From assembly GCA_012514775.1 (NCBI GenBank), contig JAAYZQ010000631.1, positions 1 through 9,390 of the forward strand: 9,390 nt of DNA, given 5' to 3'. Source of the stretch: Anaerolineaceae bacterium. GTDB lineage: Bacteria; Chloroflexota; Anaerolineae; JAAYZQ01. Made by a program: the position numbers and the translations under genes. Below, piece after piece: positions 1-5,313 of the stretch. The notes below the pieces were generated by a model. The model saw nothing but the letters and a program-made list of their open reading frames with translations. It ran no database searches and was not told the origin of the DNA. How positions within the stretch are numbered: the first letter of the stretch is position 1; the number at the start of each line of letters is the position of its first letter.

Positions 1-411
1 AAAGTAAAAGGCGACGGTGGGCCGCACGGCAAAGGCATAGACCTTGCGCACCCACGCGGGCGGTACACCCCGGGCGACGTCGCGGCCAAAGGCTGTGTAG
101 ATGTAGCGGTCGGCCAGGACGATGGCCCCTCCTTTCAGCGCGGGCAGGATCTGGCGTTCCGTGCGGTCGGCCAGATCGGCGGCGTGGATGAGGCTGAAGG
201 AGGTGGGCGTCAACATCTGTTTCTTCTTGCCCAGCTTGGTCGTCGCCTTGACCAGTTGCGAAGAGTTCCATTCGCTGAACGCCACACAGTATCCCTGGCT
301 GATGAGCCACTTGCGCAAGAGATCGAGCTGCGTGCTTTTGCCGGAGCCATCAATGCCTTCGACGATGAACAGCTTGCCCGGCAGAGCCCTTCCGTCCGGC
401 AATTGTGCCAT
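1..411 (-). CDS. Thymidylate kinase-like P-loop NMP kinase, N-terminal part (runs off window)
   Basis: The minus-strand frame is open from an ATG at 411 to the window edge, giving 137 residues. It begins MAQLPDGR and contains a Walker A loop E-G-I-D-G-S-G-K-S-T at residues 18-27 and a D-R-Y motif at 101-103, as in dTMP kinases, which transfer phosphate from ATP to dTMP in the cytoplasm. The E-P-G-G segment that normally follows the P-loop and contacts dTMP is replaced by S-E-W-N-S-S (46-51), and a lysine-rich stretch (K62-K64) follows. The family assignment is firm, but the substrate is uncertain: it could be a paralogous nucleotide kinase rather than the housekeeping Tmk. The start is supported by AAAGGAAGG at 417-425, five bases upstream. 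It lies downstream of the asparaginase-like gene on the same strand but has its own promoter. The C-terminal lid and end are outside the window. Confidence 0.85.
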   Translation of the reverse strand, partial: MAQLPDGRALPGKLFIVEGIDGSGKSTQLDLLRKWLISQGYCVAFSEWNSSQLVKATTKLGKKKQMLTPTSFSLIHAADLADRTERQILPALKGGAIVLADRYIYTAFGRDVARGVPPAWVRKVYAFAVRPTVAFYF

Positions 412-541
412 AGCGGCCTTCCTTTCTGTGTGTCAAAGGAGCCCGTGGTGAGAGTTCGACGGTTCCGATCGCGAAAGCAACAGTTGTCGCGCCGTGCACG
501 AACGACTATGAATGCGCACCTGTCGCGGGTGGTGAGATGCG

Positions 542-570
542 ATTATAACACACTTTCGTCACGCGGACAA
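542..570 (-). promoter_or_regulatory. Sigma70-type promoter for the kinase gene
   Basis: On the minus strand a TTGTCC -35 box (565-570, 4/6 to consensus) is separated by exactly 17 bp from a perfect TATAAT -10 box (542-547). Transcription would start near 535 and leave a leader of about 124 nt before the ATG at 411. The leader (412-535) shows no convincing riboswitch or strong hairpin by eye. The promoter begins only a few bases after the stop of the upstream asparaginase-like gene, so the kinase need not depend on read-through. Confidence 0.7.
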
Positions 571-576
571 CCTGGC

Positions 577-1503
577 TCAAAGGCTCATGACCGGGGCGTC
601 CATGCCTGCAACGCAATAGGCGACAGCCATGTGCGGCGTGTTGTAATGCCAGGCCACTTGCCCATCGGGCGCCAGGAGAATGACGCCGCCCAGCCCGTTC
701 ACCTTTTCGGCCAGGACGGCAATGGCCGCCCGGACCGCACCATCGGAATCGCCCGTCTCTTCCAGGAACTGGAGGGCCAGGCGGGCGAGGAGGACCTTGG
801 CGATGCTCTCGCCCCAGCCGGTGGTGGAGGTGCCGCCCAGGGCATCGTCGGCGTAAAATCCGCAGCCCACCATGGGGACGTCGCCGACGCGCCCGGGCAT
901 CTTGTTGGGTATGCCGCCCGTGGACGTGCCGGCGGCGAGGTGCCCCTCGGCATCCAGGGTCACGCAGCCGACGGTGTCGGCGCTCCGGCTGCGGGGGCCC
1001 TCGCTCCAGCCCTCGGCAAACGAGGTCCGCGCCGAGTAGGTGCGGTCGTAGAGCAGCTTTTGCCAGCGCTCGAACTCTCGCGGGACGGCAAGGTCGGTCA
1101 GGTCACACGTCTCGAAGCCCATCTTCTGGGCAAACCGCTGAGCGCCCTGGGCCACGAGGAGGACGTGCTCGCTCCGTTCCATGACGGCCCGGGCGAGGCG
1201 GATGGGGTTGCGGATGAACTGCACGCCGGCGACGGCGCCCACCTCGAGGCCGTGGCCGTTCATAAAGCCGGCATCCAGCTCCACCTGGCCGTCGGCGTTG
1301 AGAAAGGAACCGCGGCCGGCGTCAAACGTTTCGTCGTTCTCCATGACGACGATGGCCGCCTCGGCCGCGTCCAGGGCACTGCCGCCGGCGGCGAGCACTT
1401 CCCAGCCGGCCTCCACCGCGCGGCGGGTGCCCTGCCGGTGGGCCTCCTGCTCCTGGGCCGGGATGTCCCACGCCCCACCGTGAACAATGATCGCTGGCTT
1501 CAT
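577..1503 (-). CDS. iaaA: Isoaspartyl peptidase / plant-type L-asparaginase (Ntn hydrolase)
   Basis: This 308-residue protein is the full usual length of family T2 threonine hydrolases. These enzymes cleave themselves into alpha and beta subunits and hydrolyse beta-aspartyl dipeptides and L-asparagine, recycling damaged protein in the cytoplasm. Seen directly: the N-terminal I-I-V-H-G-G-A-W block (5-12); the autocleavage/nucleophile motif S-A-D-T-V-G-C, with Thr177 as predicted first residue of the beta subunit; the substrate-binding segment P-G-R-V-G-D-V-P (203-210; Arg205 and Asp208); the G-C-G-F-Y-A-D block (213-219); and T-G-W-G-E (228-232), equivalent to the Thr-Gly pair that assists catalysis. 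No signal peptide is visible. The ATG at 1503 is preceded by GGGGGAG a few bases upstream. It follows fabF on the same strand after 89 bp, but a separate promoter lies in that gap. Isoaspartyl dipeptidase activity is the main function expected; glycosylasparaginase is less likely given the short linker. Confidence 0.93.
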   Translation of the reverse strand: MKPAIIVHGGAWDIPAQEQEAHRQGTRRAVEAGWEVLAAGGSALDAAEAAIVVMENDETFDAGRGSFLNADGQVELDAGFMNGHGLEVGAVAGVQFIRNPIRLARAVMERSEHVLLVAQGAQRFAQKMGFETCDLTDLAVPREFERWQKLLYDRTYSARTSFAEGWSEGPRSRSADTVGCVTLDAEGHLAAGTSTGGIPNKMPGRVGDVPMVGCGFYADDALGGTSTTGWGESIAKVLLARLALQFLEETGDSDGAVRAAIAVLAEKVNGLGGVILLAPDGQVAWHYNTPHMAVAYCVAGMDAPVMSL

Positions 1504-1515
1504 TTCGCTCCCCCG

Positions 1516-1528
1516 GGCATAAAATGCC
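1516..1528 (-). other. Small inverted repeat in the asparaginase leader
   Basis: GGCAT and ATGCC flank a three-base loop, forming a perfect 5-bp stem in the predicted 40-nt leader just upstream of the GGGGGAG ribosome binding site. It is short and could be chance. If formed, it would sit next to, not over, the binding site. Confidence 0.3.
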
Positions 1529-1549
1529 TTGCTGGCCGGGCTGGCTGTG

Positions 1550-1578
1550 ATTGTACTCTACTTCCGGCGGAGCGTCAA
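1550..1578 (-). promoter_or_regulatory. Sigma70-type promoter for the asparaginase-like gene
   Basis: The minus strand carries TTGACG (1573-1578, 5/6), a 17-bp spacer and TACAAT (1550-1555, 5/6). The predicted start site near 1543 leaves a leader of about 40 nt. The promoter sits immediately downstream of the fabF stop at 1593, so the peptidase gene is probably an independent unit rather than the tail of a fabF operon. Confidence 0.7.
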
Positions 1579-1592
1579 AACGTCAGGGCCGA

Positions 1593-2840
1593 TCAACCCT
1601 CCCAGCGGCGCAGGATGAGGGTCGCGTTGTGGCCGCCAAAGCCGAACGAATTGGAAAGGGCGGTGCGTGGGTGGCTTTCGCGGGCCTGGTTGGGCACATA
1701 GTCGAGGTCGCATTCGGGGTCGGGGGTCTCGTAGTTGATGGTCGGGTGCAAGATGCCCGTCTGCAAAGACTTGATGCAGGCGATGGCCTCTACCGCGCCG
1801 GCGGCGCCCATGAGGTGCCCTGTCATCGACTTGGTGGAGCTGATCTGCAGCCGGCCGGCGTGGCGGCCAAAGACCTTGTGGATGGCCCGGGTCTCGGTGA
1901 CGTCGTTGAGCGGGGTGCTGGTGCCGTGGGCGTTGATATAGTCGATCTCTTCCGGCTGCATCCCGGCGTCCTCCAGGGCGTGGAGCATGGACAGGGCAGC
2001 TCCCTCTCCCTCCTCGTCGGGCGCGGTGATGTGAAAGGCATCGGACGAGACGCCATAGCCGGCCAGCTCGGCATGGATCCGGGCGCCGCGCTGTTGGGCG
2101 TGCTCCAGGCTTTCGACGACCAGGATGCCCGCGCCCTCGCCCATGACAAAGCCGTCCCGGTCGCGGTCAAAGGGCCGGCTTGCCCGCTCGGGCTCGTCGT
2201 TGCGATGCGAAACGGCCCGCATGTTGCTAAAGGCGGCCAGGGTCAGGGGATGCATCACCGACTCGCCCCCGCCACAGATCATGACCTCGGCGGCGCCCCA
2301 GCGGATGCGCTCCGCCGCCTCGCCCAGGGCATTGCTGCCCGTGGCGCAGGCCGAGGCCAGCGACAGGGAGATCCCGTGGAGCCCGTACTTGATGGCGATC
2401 TCGCCCGCACCGGCGTTGGGCATCATCATGGGCGCCATGAGGGCGCTGACGCGCCGGGGCCCCCGGGTCCGCAAGGTGTCGTAGGCATCCAGGAGGGTGC
2501 CTACCCCGCCAATGCCCGTGCCGACGATCACCCCCACGTGGCGGTTGTTGCCGTTACCGCCGGCAAAGACCAGCCCGGCATCGGCAATGGCCTGGTCGGC
2601 CGCCGCCACGATCAACTGGCTAAAGCGATCGGTCCGCCTGGCCTCCTTGAGACCAAGGACCCTGGTTGCGTCAAAACCTTTGACCTCGCCCGCGATACGC
2701 ACCGCCTGCTCTGAGGCGTCGTAGGCAGTGATGGGCCCAATCCCCGAGCGACCGGCAACCACGCCGGCCCAGAAAGTGTCGACGTCGTGCCCCAGCGGAT
2801 TCAGGGTACCCATGCCGGTGACGACCACTCGTCTGCGCAT
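1593..2840 (-). CDS. fabF: Beta-ketoacyl-ACP synthase II (FabF/KAS II)
   Basis: This 415-residue thiolase-fold condensing enzyme matches the usual FabF length (about 412). It extends acyl-ACP by two carbons from malonyl-ACP in the type II fatty acid synthase of the cytoplasm. The catalytic Cys-His-His triad is intact: Cys165 in S-L-A-S-A-C-A-T-G-S, His305 in N-A-H-G-T-S-T-P-L-N-D, and His342 in S-T-K-S-M-T-G-H-L-M-G-A-A-G, with Lys337 in the same motif. The N-terminus R-R-V-V-V-T-G-M-G and the C-terminal S-N-S-F-G-F-G-G-H-N loop are also typical. The His-His pattern argues for KAS I/II rather than FabH, and the length and gating-loop sequence favour FabF. The ATG at 2840 has GGGAGGG about seven bases upstream. 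It is divergent from fabK, so the shared 192-bp region probably holds both promoters. I could not find a convincing -35/-10 pair for fabF itself. Confidence 0.96.
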   Translation of the reverse strand: MRRRVVVTGMGTLNPLGHDVDTFWAGVVAGRSGIGPITAYDASEQAVRIAGEVKGFDATRVLGLKEARRTDRFSQLIVAAADQAIADAGLVFAGGNGNNRHVGVIVGTGIGGVGTLLDAYDTLRTRGPRRVSALMAPMMMPNAGAGEIAIKYGLHGISLSLASACATGSNALGEAAERIRWGAAEVMICGGGESVMHPLTLAAFSNMRAVSHRNDEPERASRPFDRDRDGFVMGEGAGILVVESLEHAQQRGARIHAELAGYGVSSDAFHITAPDEEGEGAALSMLHALEDAGMQPEEIDYINAHGTSTPLNDVTETRAIHKVFGRHAGRLQISSTKSMTGHLMGAAGAVEAIACIKSLQTGILHPTINYETPDPECDLDYVPNQARESHPRTALSNSFGFGGHNATLILRRWEG

Positions 2841-2914
2841 ACCTTTTCCCTCCCGAAAGCATACAAGCGCGCCTGGTTGCTCCTATCTCCTTGAAACACC
2901 AACGCCCGGCAAAA

Positions 2915-2933
2915 GATGCGTGACCGGCGCATC
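2915..2933. promoter_or_regulatory. Dyad GATGCG-N7-CGCATC between fabF and fabK
   Basis: A perfect 6-bp inverted repeat with a 7-base centre lies between the divergent fatty-acid genes. Its size and symmetry suit a dimeric repressor, and its central position would allow control of both genes. The alternative is a hairpin in the fabF leader. The binding protein is unknown, and the sequence does not match FapR, FadR or FabT sites that I know. Confidence 0.35.
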
Positions 2934-2945
2934 GTTGGGCCGGGG

Positions 2946-2963
2946 TGCGTGTTCTAACGTGCA
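2946..2963. promoter_or_regulatory. Imperfect palindrome TGC-N2-GTT-N2-AAC-N2-GCA next to the fabK promoter
   Basis: Six of nine base pairs are symmetric in this 18-bp site (TGCGTGTTCTAACGTGCA). It lies just upstream of a possible fabK -35 box at 2966. Its core CGTGTTCTAAC recurs upstream of the next gene at 4063-4073, where the outer arms are not conserved. It is either an operator or part of a promoter (TGT-TCTAAC reads as an extended -10). Confidence 0.35.
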
Positions 2964-2965
2964 GT

Positions 2966-2994
2966 TTGCTCTTTTCAGCAGACGACGCTACACT
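2966..2994 (+). promoter_or_regulatory. Possible fabK promoter
   Basis: TTGCTC (2966-2971), a 17-bp spacer and TACACT (2989-2994) form a weak sigma70-type pair (3/6 and 4/6). The implied start near 3001 would leave a leader of about 32 nt before the strong AAGGAGG (3020-3026) and the ATG at 3033. The spacing is ideal, but the hexamers are poor. Confidence 0.4.
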
Positions 2995-3032
2995 GTTGCC
3001 CGAAGAGAAAGGGCGCACGAAGGAGGAGAGGG

Positions 3033-3980
3033 ATGATCCGAACGCGGCTGTGCGAGATGCTGGGCATTGAGCACCCCATCTTGCAGGGAGGGATGGCCTG
3101 GGCGGCCGGCGCCGAGCTGGCGGCGGCCGTGAGCAATGCCGGGGGCCTGGGCATCGTCGGCGCCGGCAACCTGCCCGCCGAGGCGGTGCGCGCCGAGCTG
3201 CGGCGCGTGCGGGCCCTGACCAGCCGGCCCTTTGGGGCCAACGTGCCCATCTTTACCGCGGGCGCCCACGAGACGGTCAAGGTCTTTATCGAAGAGGGTG
3301 TGTCGGTGGTGACCGTGGGTGGGGGCAATGCCGGACCCTACCTGGAGCCCCTGCGCCAGGCAGGCATCCTCGTGATCCCCGTCGTCGCCTCGGTGGCGCT
3401 GGCGCGGCGCATGGCCCGCCAGGGCGTGCACGCCCTCATCGCCGAGGGCATGGAGTCGGGGGGCCACGTGGGCGACGTGGCGACCCTGCCCTTGCTGCCC
3501 CAGGTGGTGGATGCCGTGGACCTGCCGGTCATTGCCGCGGGGGGCATCGCCGACGGGCGCGGCCTGGCGGCCGCCCTCGCCCTGGGCGCCGAGGGCGTCC
3601 AGATGGGCACCCGCTTTATCTGCACCGTCGAGTGCCCGGCGCACCCGAAGTACAAGGAGCGCATCGTCCAGGCCCACGACCGGGCAACCATGATCACGGG
3701 CACGCGCTTTGGCCACCCGGTGCGCTGCATCCGCGGCCCCTTTGTCAAGCGCTACGAAGAGCTGGAGCAGGGCGGCTGCACCGAAGAAGAGTTCATGGCC
3801 ATGGGCGCGGGCACGCTGCGGGCGGCCATCGTCGACGGCGACGTCCTGGAAGGCTCGGTGATGGCCGGCCAGGTAGCCGGGCTCGTGTCGGACGTGGTGC
3901 CCGTCAAGGTGCTGATGGAGCGGACCGTGGCCGAGGCCGAAGCGGCCCTGCGCCGCGCTGCCGGCCTGATCGCCCCCTGA
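3033..3980 (+). CDS. fabK: FMN-dependent enoyl-ACP reductase II (FabK)
   Basis: This 315-residue TIM-barrel flavoprotein belongs to the nitronate monooxygenase/FabK superfamily. FabK reduces trans-2-enoyl-ACP with NAD(P)H and FMN, the last step of each fatty-acid elongation round, and is insensitive to triclosan. From memory it resembles pneumococcal FabK along most of its length: P-I-L-Q-G-G-M-A-W (15-23), A-V-S-N-A-G-G-L-G-I-V-G (32-43), A-E-G-M-E-S-G-G-H-V-G (137-147) with the catalytically important His145, the FMN phosphate loop A-A-G-G-I-A-D-G (168-175), G-T-R-F (192-195) and S-V-M-A-G-Q (275-280). These features favour FabK over a true nitronate monooxygenase, and so does the divergent fabF next door. 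AAGGAGG six bases before the ATG fixes the start. No signal peptide or membrane segment is seen. A FabI/FabL-like SDR follows after about 150 bp. Confidence 0.92.
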   Translation: MIRTRLCEMLGIEHPILQGGMAWAAGAELAAAVSNAGGLGIVGAGNLPAEAVRAELRRVRALTSRPFGANVPIFTAGAHETVKVFIEEGVSVVTVGGGNAGPYLEPLRQAGILVIPVVASVALARRMARQGVHALIAEGMESGGHVGDVATLPLLPQVVDAVDLPVIAAGGIADGRGLAAALALGAEGVQMGTRFICTVECPAHPKYKERIVQAHDRATMITGTRFGHPVRCIRGPFVKRYEELEQGGCTEEEFMAMGAGTLRAAIVDGDVLEGSVMAGQVAGLVSDVVPVKVLMERTVAEAEAALRRAAGLIAP

Positions 3981-4000
3981 CCCCTTGCCCCTTGCCGCGG

Positions 4001-4039
4001 GCCGGCGTGGATTCGCCGGCTCTCGGGAACCCGCGCGGG
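4001..4039 (+). other. Hairpin and GC palindrome between fabK and the SDR gene
   Basis: GCCGGCG (4001-4007) pairs perfectly with CGCCGGC (4014-4020) around a six-base loop, and the 10-bp palindrome CCCGCGCGGG follows at 4030-4039. The stable stem begins about 20 bases after the fabK stop. No T-tract follows, so an ordinary intrinsic terminator is unlikely. It may protect the fabK message or weaken read-through into the SDR gene. Confidence 0.4.
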
Positions 4040-4049
4040 ACCCGTAACC

Positions 4050-4073
4050 TTGGCGCCGGCGTCGTGTTCTAAC
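4050..4073 (+). promoter_or_regulatory. Second copy of the TTGG-N9-CGTGTTCTAAC element, upstream of the SDR gene
   Basis: This 24-base element matches the one at 2935-2958 upstream of fabK at 18 of 24 ungapped positions, including TTGG and the 11-base block CGTGTTCTAAC. It ends 59 bases before the SDR start, compared with 74 bases before fabK. TGT-TCTAAC could act as an extended -10 in both places. TTGG lies too close (12-bp spacing) to be a standard -35 box, so a shared regulator site is the alternative. Confidence 0.4.
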
Positions 4074-4132
4074 CAAAGACGACCCGGCGGGTGCAGCCAG
4101 GCACGCCGGCCACAACACGGAGGGGGACGACT

Positions 4133-4927
4133 GTGAACGACAAGACACTTTCCGGCTGGGCGCTCATCCTGGGCGCCTCCAGCGGCTTTGGGGCGGCATC
4201 GTGCCGGGCCCTGGCAGCCGCGGGCATGGACATTGCCGGCGTGCACCTGGACAGGAGAAGCAACCTGCCCCGGGTGCAGGAGGTCATCGACGACGTGCAG
4301 GCCCACGGCCAGAGGGCCCTGTTCTTTAACGTCAACGCCGCCGACGAGTGCAAGCGGCAGAAGGTGCTGGACGAGCTGGCGCAAGAAGCGGGGACGGGCA
4401 GCGTGAAGGTTGTGCTCCATTCCCTGGCCTTTGGCTCCCTCCTGCCGCTGGTAGCCGGCGGCCCGGAAAAGAGCCTGAGCAAGGCCCAGATGGACATGAC
4501 CCTCGACGTCATGGCCCACAGCCTGGTGTATTGGACCCAGGACCTGGTGTGGCGGGACCTCCTGGCCGACGATGCACGCATCTATGCCATGACCAGCTCC
4601 GGGAGCCACCGGGCCTTTCCGAGCTATGGCGCCGTGGGGGCGGCCAAGGCCGCCCTGGAGAGCCACATCCGCTACCTGGCCCTGGAGCTGGCCCCGCGCA
4701 ACGTCAAGTGCAACGCCATCCAGGCCGGCATCACCGACACGCCCGCCCTGCGCCAGATTCCGGGCCACGAGGCGGCCATTCGCGTGGCGCTCAAGCGCCA
4801 TCCCTACGGCCGCACGACCGAGCCCGAGGACATTGCCCGGGCCCTGGTGGCGCTGGCGGCGCCGGGGTGTGCGTGGATGACGGGGCAGGTAATCCGCGTC
4901 GATGGCGGAGAGGACAACCTGGCCTGA
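4133..4927 (+). CDS. FabI/FabL-like SDR, probable enoyl-ACP reductase
   Basis: This 264-residue Rossmann-fold short-chain dehydrogenase starts at GTG 4133, six bases after GGAGGGGG. The cofactor loop is G-A-S-S-G-F-G (14-20). H-S-L-A-F-G (96-101) resembles the H-S-I-G-F segment of FabI. The active site has Tyr165 and Lys172 in Y-G-A-V-G-A-A-K, the Y-x6-K spacing of enoyl-ACP reductases FabI and FabL rather than the Y-x3-K of classical SDRs. The following [15 protein letters not shown] and the C-terminal G-Q-V-I-R-V-D-G-G also fit. The second FabI tyrosine (position 146 in E. coli) is replaced by serine (Ser155). NAD(P)H-dependent reduction of an enoyl-ACP or enoyl-CoA is therefore likely. The unusual mix of motifs and the adjacent FabK mean it may serve a special acyl chain or another substrate. 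It is cytoplasmic, and co-transcription with fabK is possible but not certain. Confidence 0.8.
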   Translation: MNDKTLSGWALILGASSGFGAASCRALAAAGMDIAGVHLDRRSNLPRVQEVIDDVQAHGQRALFFNVNAADECKRQKVLDELAQEAGTGSVKVVLHSLAFGSLLPLVAGGPEKSLSKAQMDMTLDVMAHSLVYWTQDLVWRDLLADDARIYAMTSSGSHRAFPSYGAVGAAKAALESHIRYLALELAPRNVKCNAIQAGITDTPALRQIPGHEAAIRVALKRHPYGRTTEPEDIARALVALAAPGCAWMTGQVIRVDGGEDNLA

Positions 4928-4929
4928 CA

Positions 4930-4944
4930 GGGCGGGATCCGCCC
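4930..4944. terminator. Hairpin between convergent genes, possible bidirectional terminator
   Basis: GGGCGG and CCGCCC form a perfect 6-bp stem around GAT in the 32-bp gap between the SDR stop (4927) and the inhibitor stop (4960). Its position suits termination from both sides. Neither strand has a T-tract after the stem, so it is a weak candidate. Confidence 0.35.
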
Positions 4945-4959
4945 CGGAACCGAGGAACG

Positions 4960-5262
4960 CTACCCCCTGATCCTCACCCTGTGGTGCCTGGTCTCGATGG
5001 GCTGGGTCTCCCACGGCCGGCGGTAGTGAAAGCGCAGATCGGTCTTGCCCGGCCGGAGTGCGCGAAACTGGAAGGCCTCCCGCCCGCCGGCGCCGACGCC
5101 CCCGCCGGCAGGCTCGAATTCCTGTGAGATGAGGGTGAGATAGTCCTCGTCGGTTTCCACCTGCCAGCTATAGCCCGTGGTTGGGTTGGCGGGCAGCACA
5201 ATGGTCAAGGTCTCCCCCGCGGCCGCCTCGATGGGGCCGCGGGGGTCCTCAAATCTCTTCAT
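4960..5262 (-). CDS. Chagasin-family (I42) cysteine peptidase inhibitor
   Basis: This 100-residue protein carries all three inhibitory loops of the chagasin/ICP family, which blocks papain-type (C1) peptidases by wedging loops into the active-site cleft. The loops are N-P-T-T-G-Y-S-W (26-33, the loop that meets the catalytic Cys), G-A-G-G (57-60, following a Gly-rich stretch from 53), and R-P-W-E (82-85). The spacing and beta-rich sequence fit the immunoglobulin-like fold. Many bacterial members carry a signal peptide. This one starts MKRFEDPRG with no hydrophobic N-terminus, so it should be cytoplasmic. It begins 51 bp after the stop of a C1 peptidase on the same strand, with no promoter visible in the gap, so the two are probably co-transcribed and the neighbour is the obvious target. 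The ribosome binding site is weak (AAAGGCAGGG about 8-13 bases upstream). Confidence 0.92.
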   Translation of the reverse strand: MKRFEDPRGPIEAAAGETLTIVLPANPTTGYSWQVETDEDYLTLISQEFEPAGGGVGAGGREAFQFRALRPGKTDLRFHYRRPWETQPIETRHHRVRIRG

Positions 5263-5313
5263 ACTCGCCCTGCCTTTCGTGGCGCTTGCGCCTGCCCGGC
5301 GGGCGCGTCGGGA

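Noticed and set aside
184..1701. Long plus-strand open frame (505 codons) opposite the kinase, asparaginase and fabF end
   Set aside because: It is antisense to an enzyme with intact catalytic motifs, is low-complexity Gly/Ala/Arg/His-rich, and crosses several genes and promoters. It is a GC-rich shadow frame.
1551..2714. Plus-strand open frame of 387 codons opposite fabF
   Set aside because: fabF has its full catalytic triad on the other strand. The product has no recognisable motif and no ribosome binding site.
2671..3018. Minus-strand small ORF overlapping the fabF start, with an AAGGAGA-like sequence in the intergenic region
   Set aside because: The frame runs out of phase into fabF and yields an Arg/Gly-rich product. 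The AAGGAGA is about 17 bases or more from any usable start, so it is probably chance.
4091..4132. Upstream GTG at 4091 as SDR start
   Set aside because: It would add a 14-residue Pro/Thr/Arg extension not typical of SDRs and overlap the GGAGGGGG ribosome binding site of the GTG at 4133.
2988..4148. Minus-strand open frame of 386 codons opposite fabK
   Set aside because: It is antisense to a clear FabK, with a His/Gly/Arg-rich product typical of reverse-frame artefacts.
3752..5014. Minus-strand open frame of 420 codons opposite the SDR gene
   Set aside because: It overlaps the fabK end, the SDR gene and the inhibitor end. There is no motif, and it is a shadow of the high-GC coding strand.
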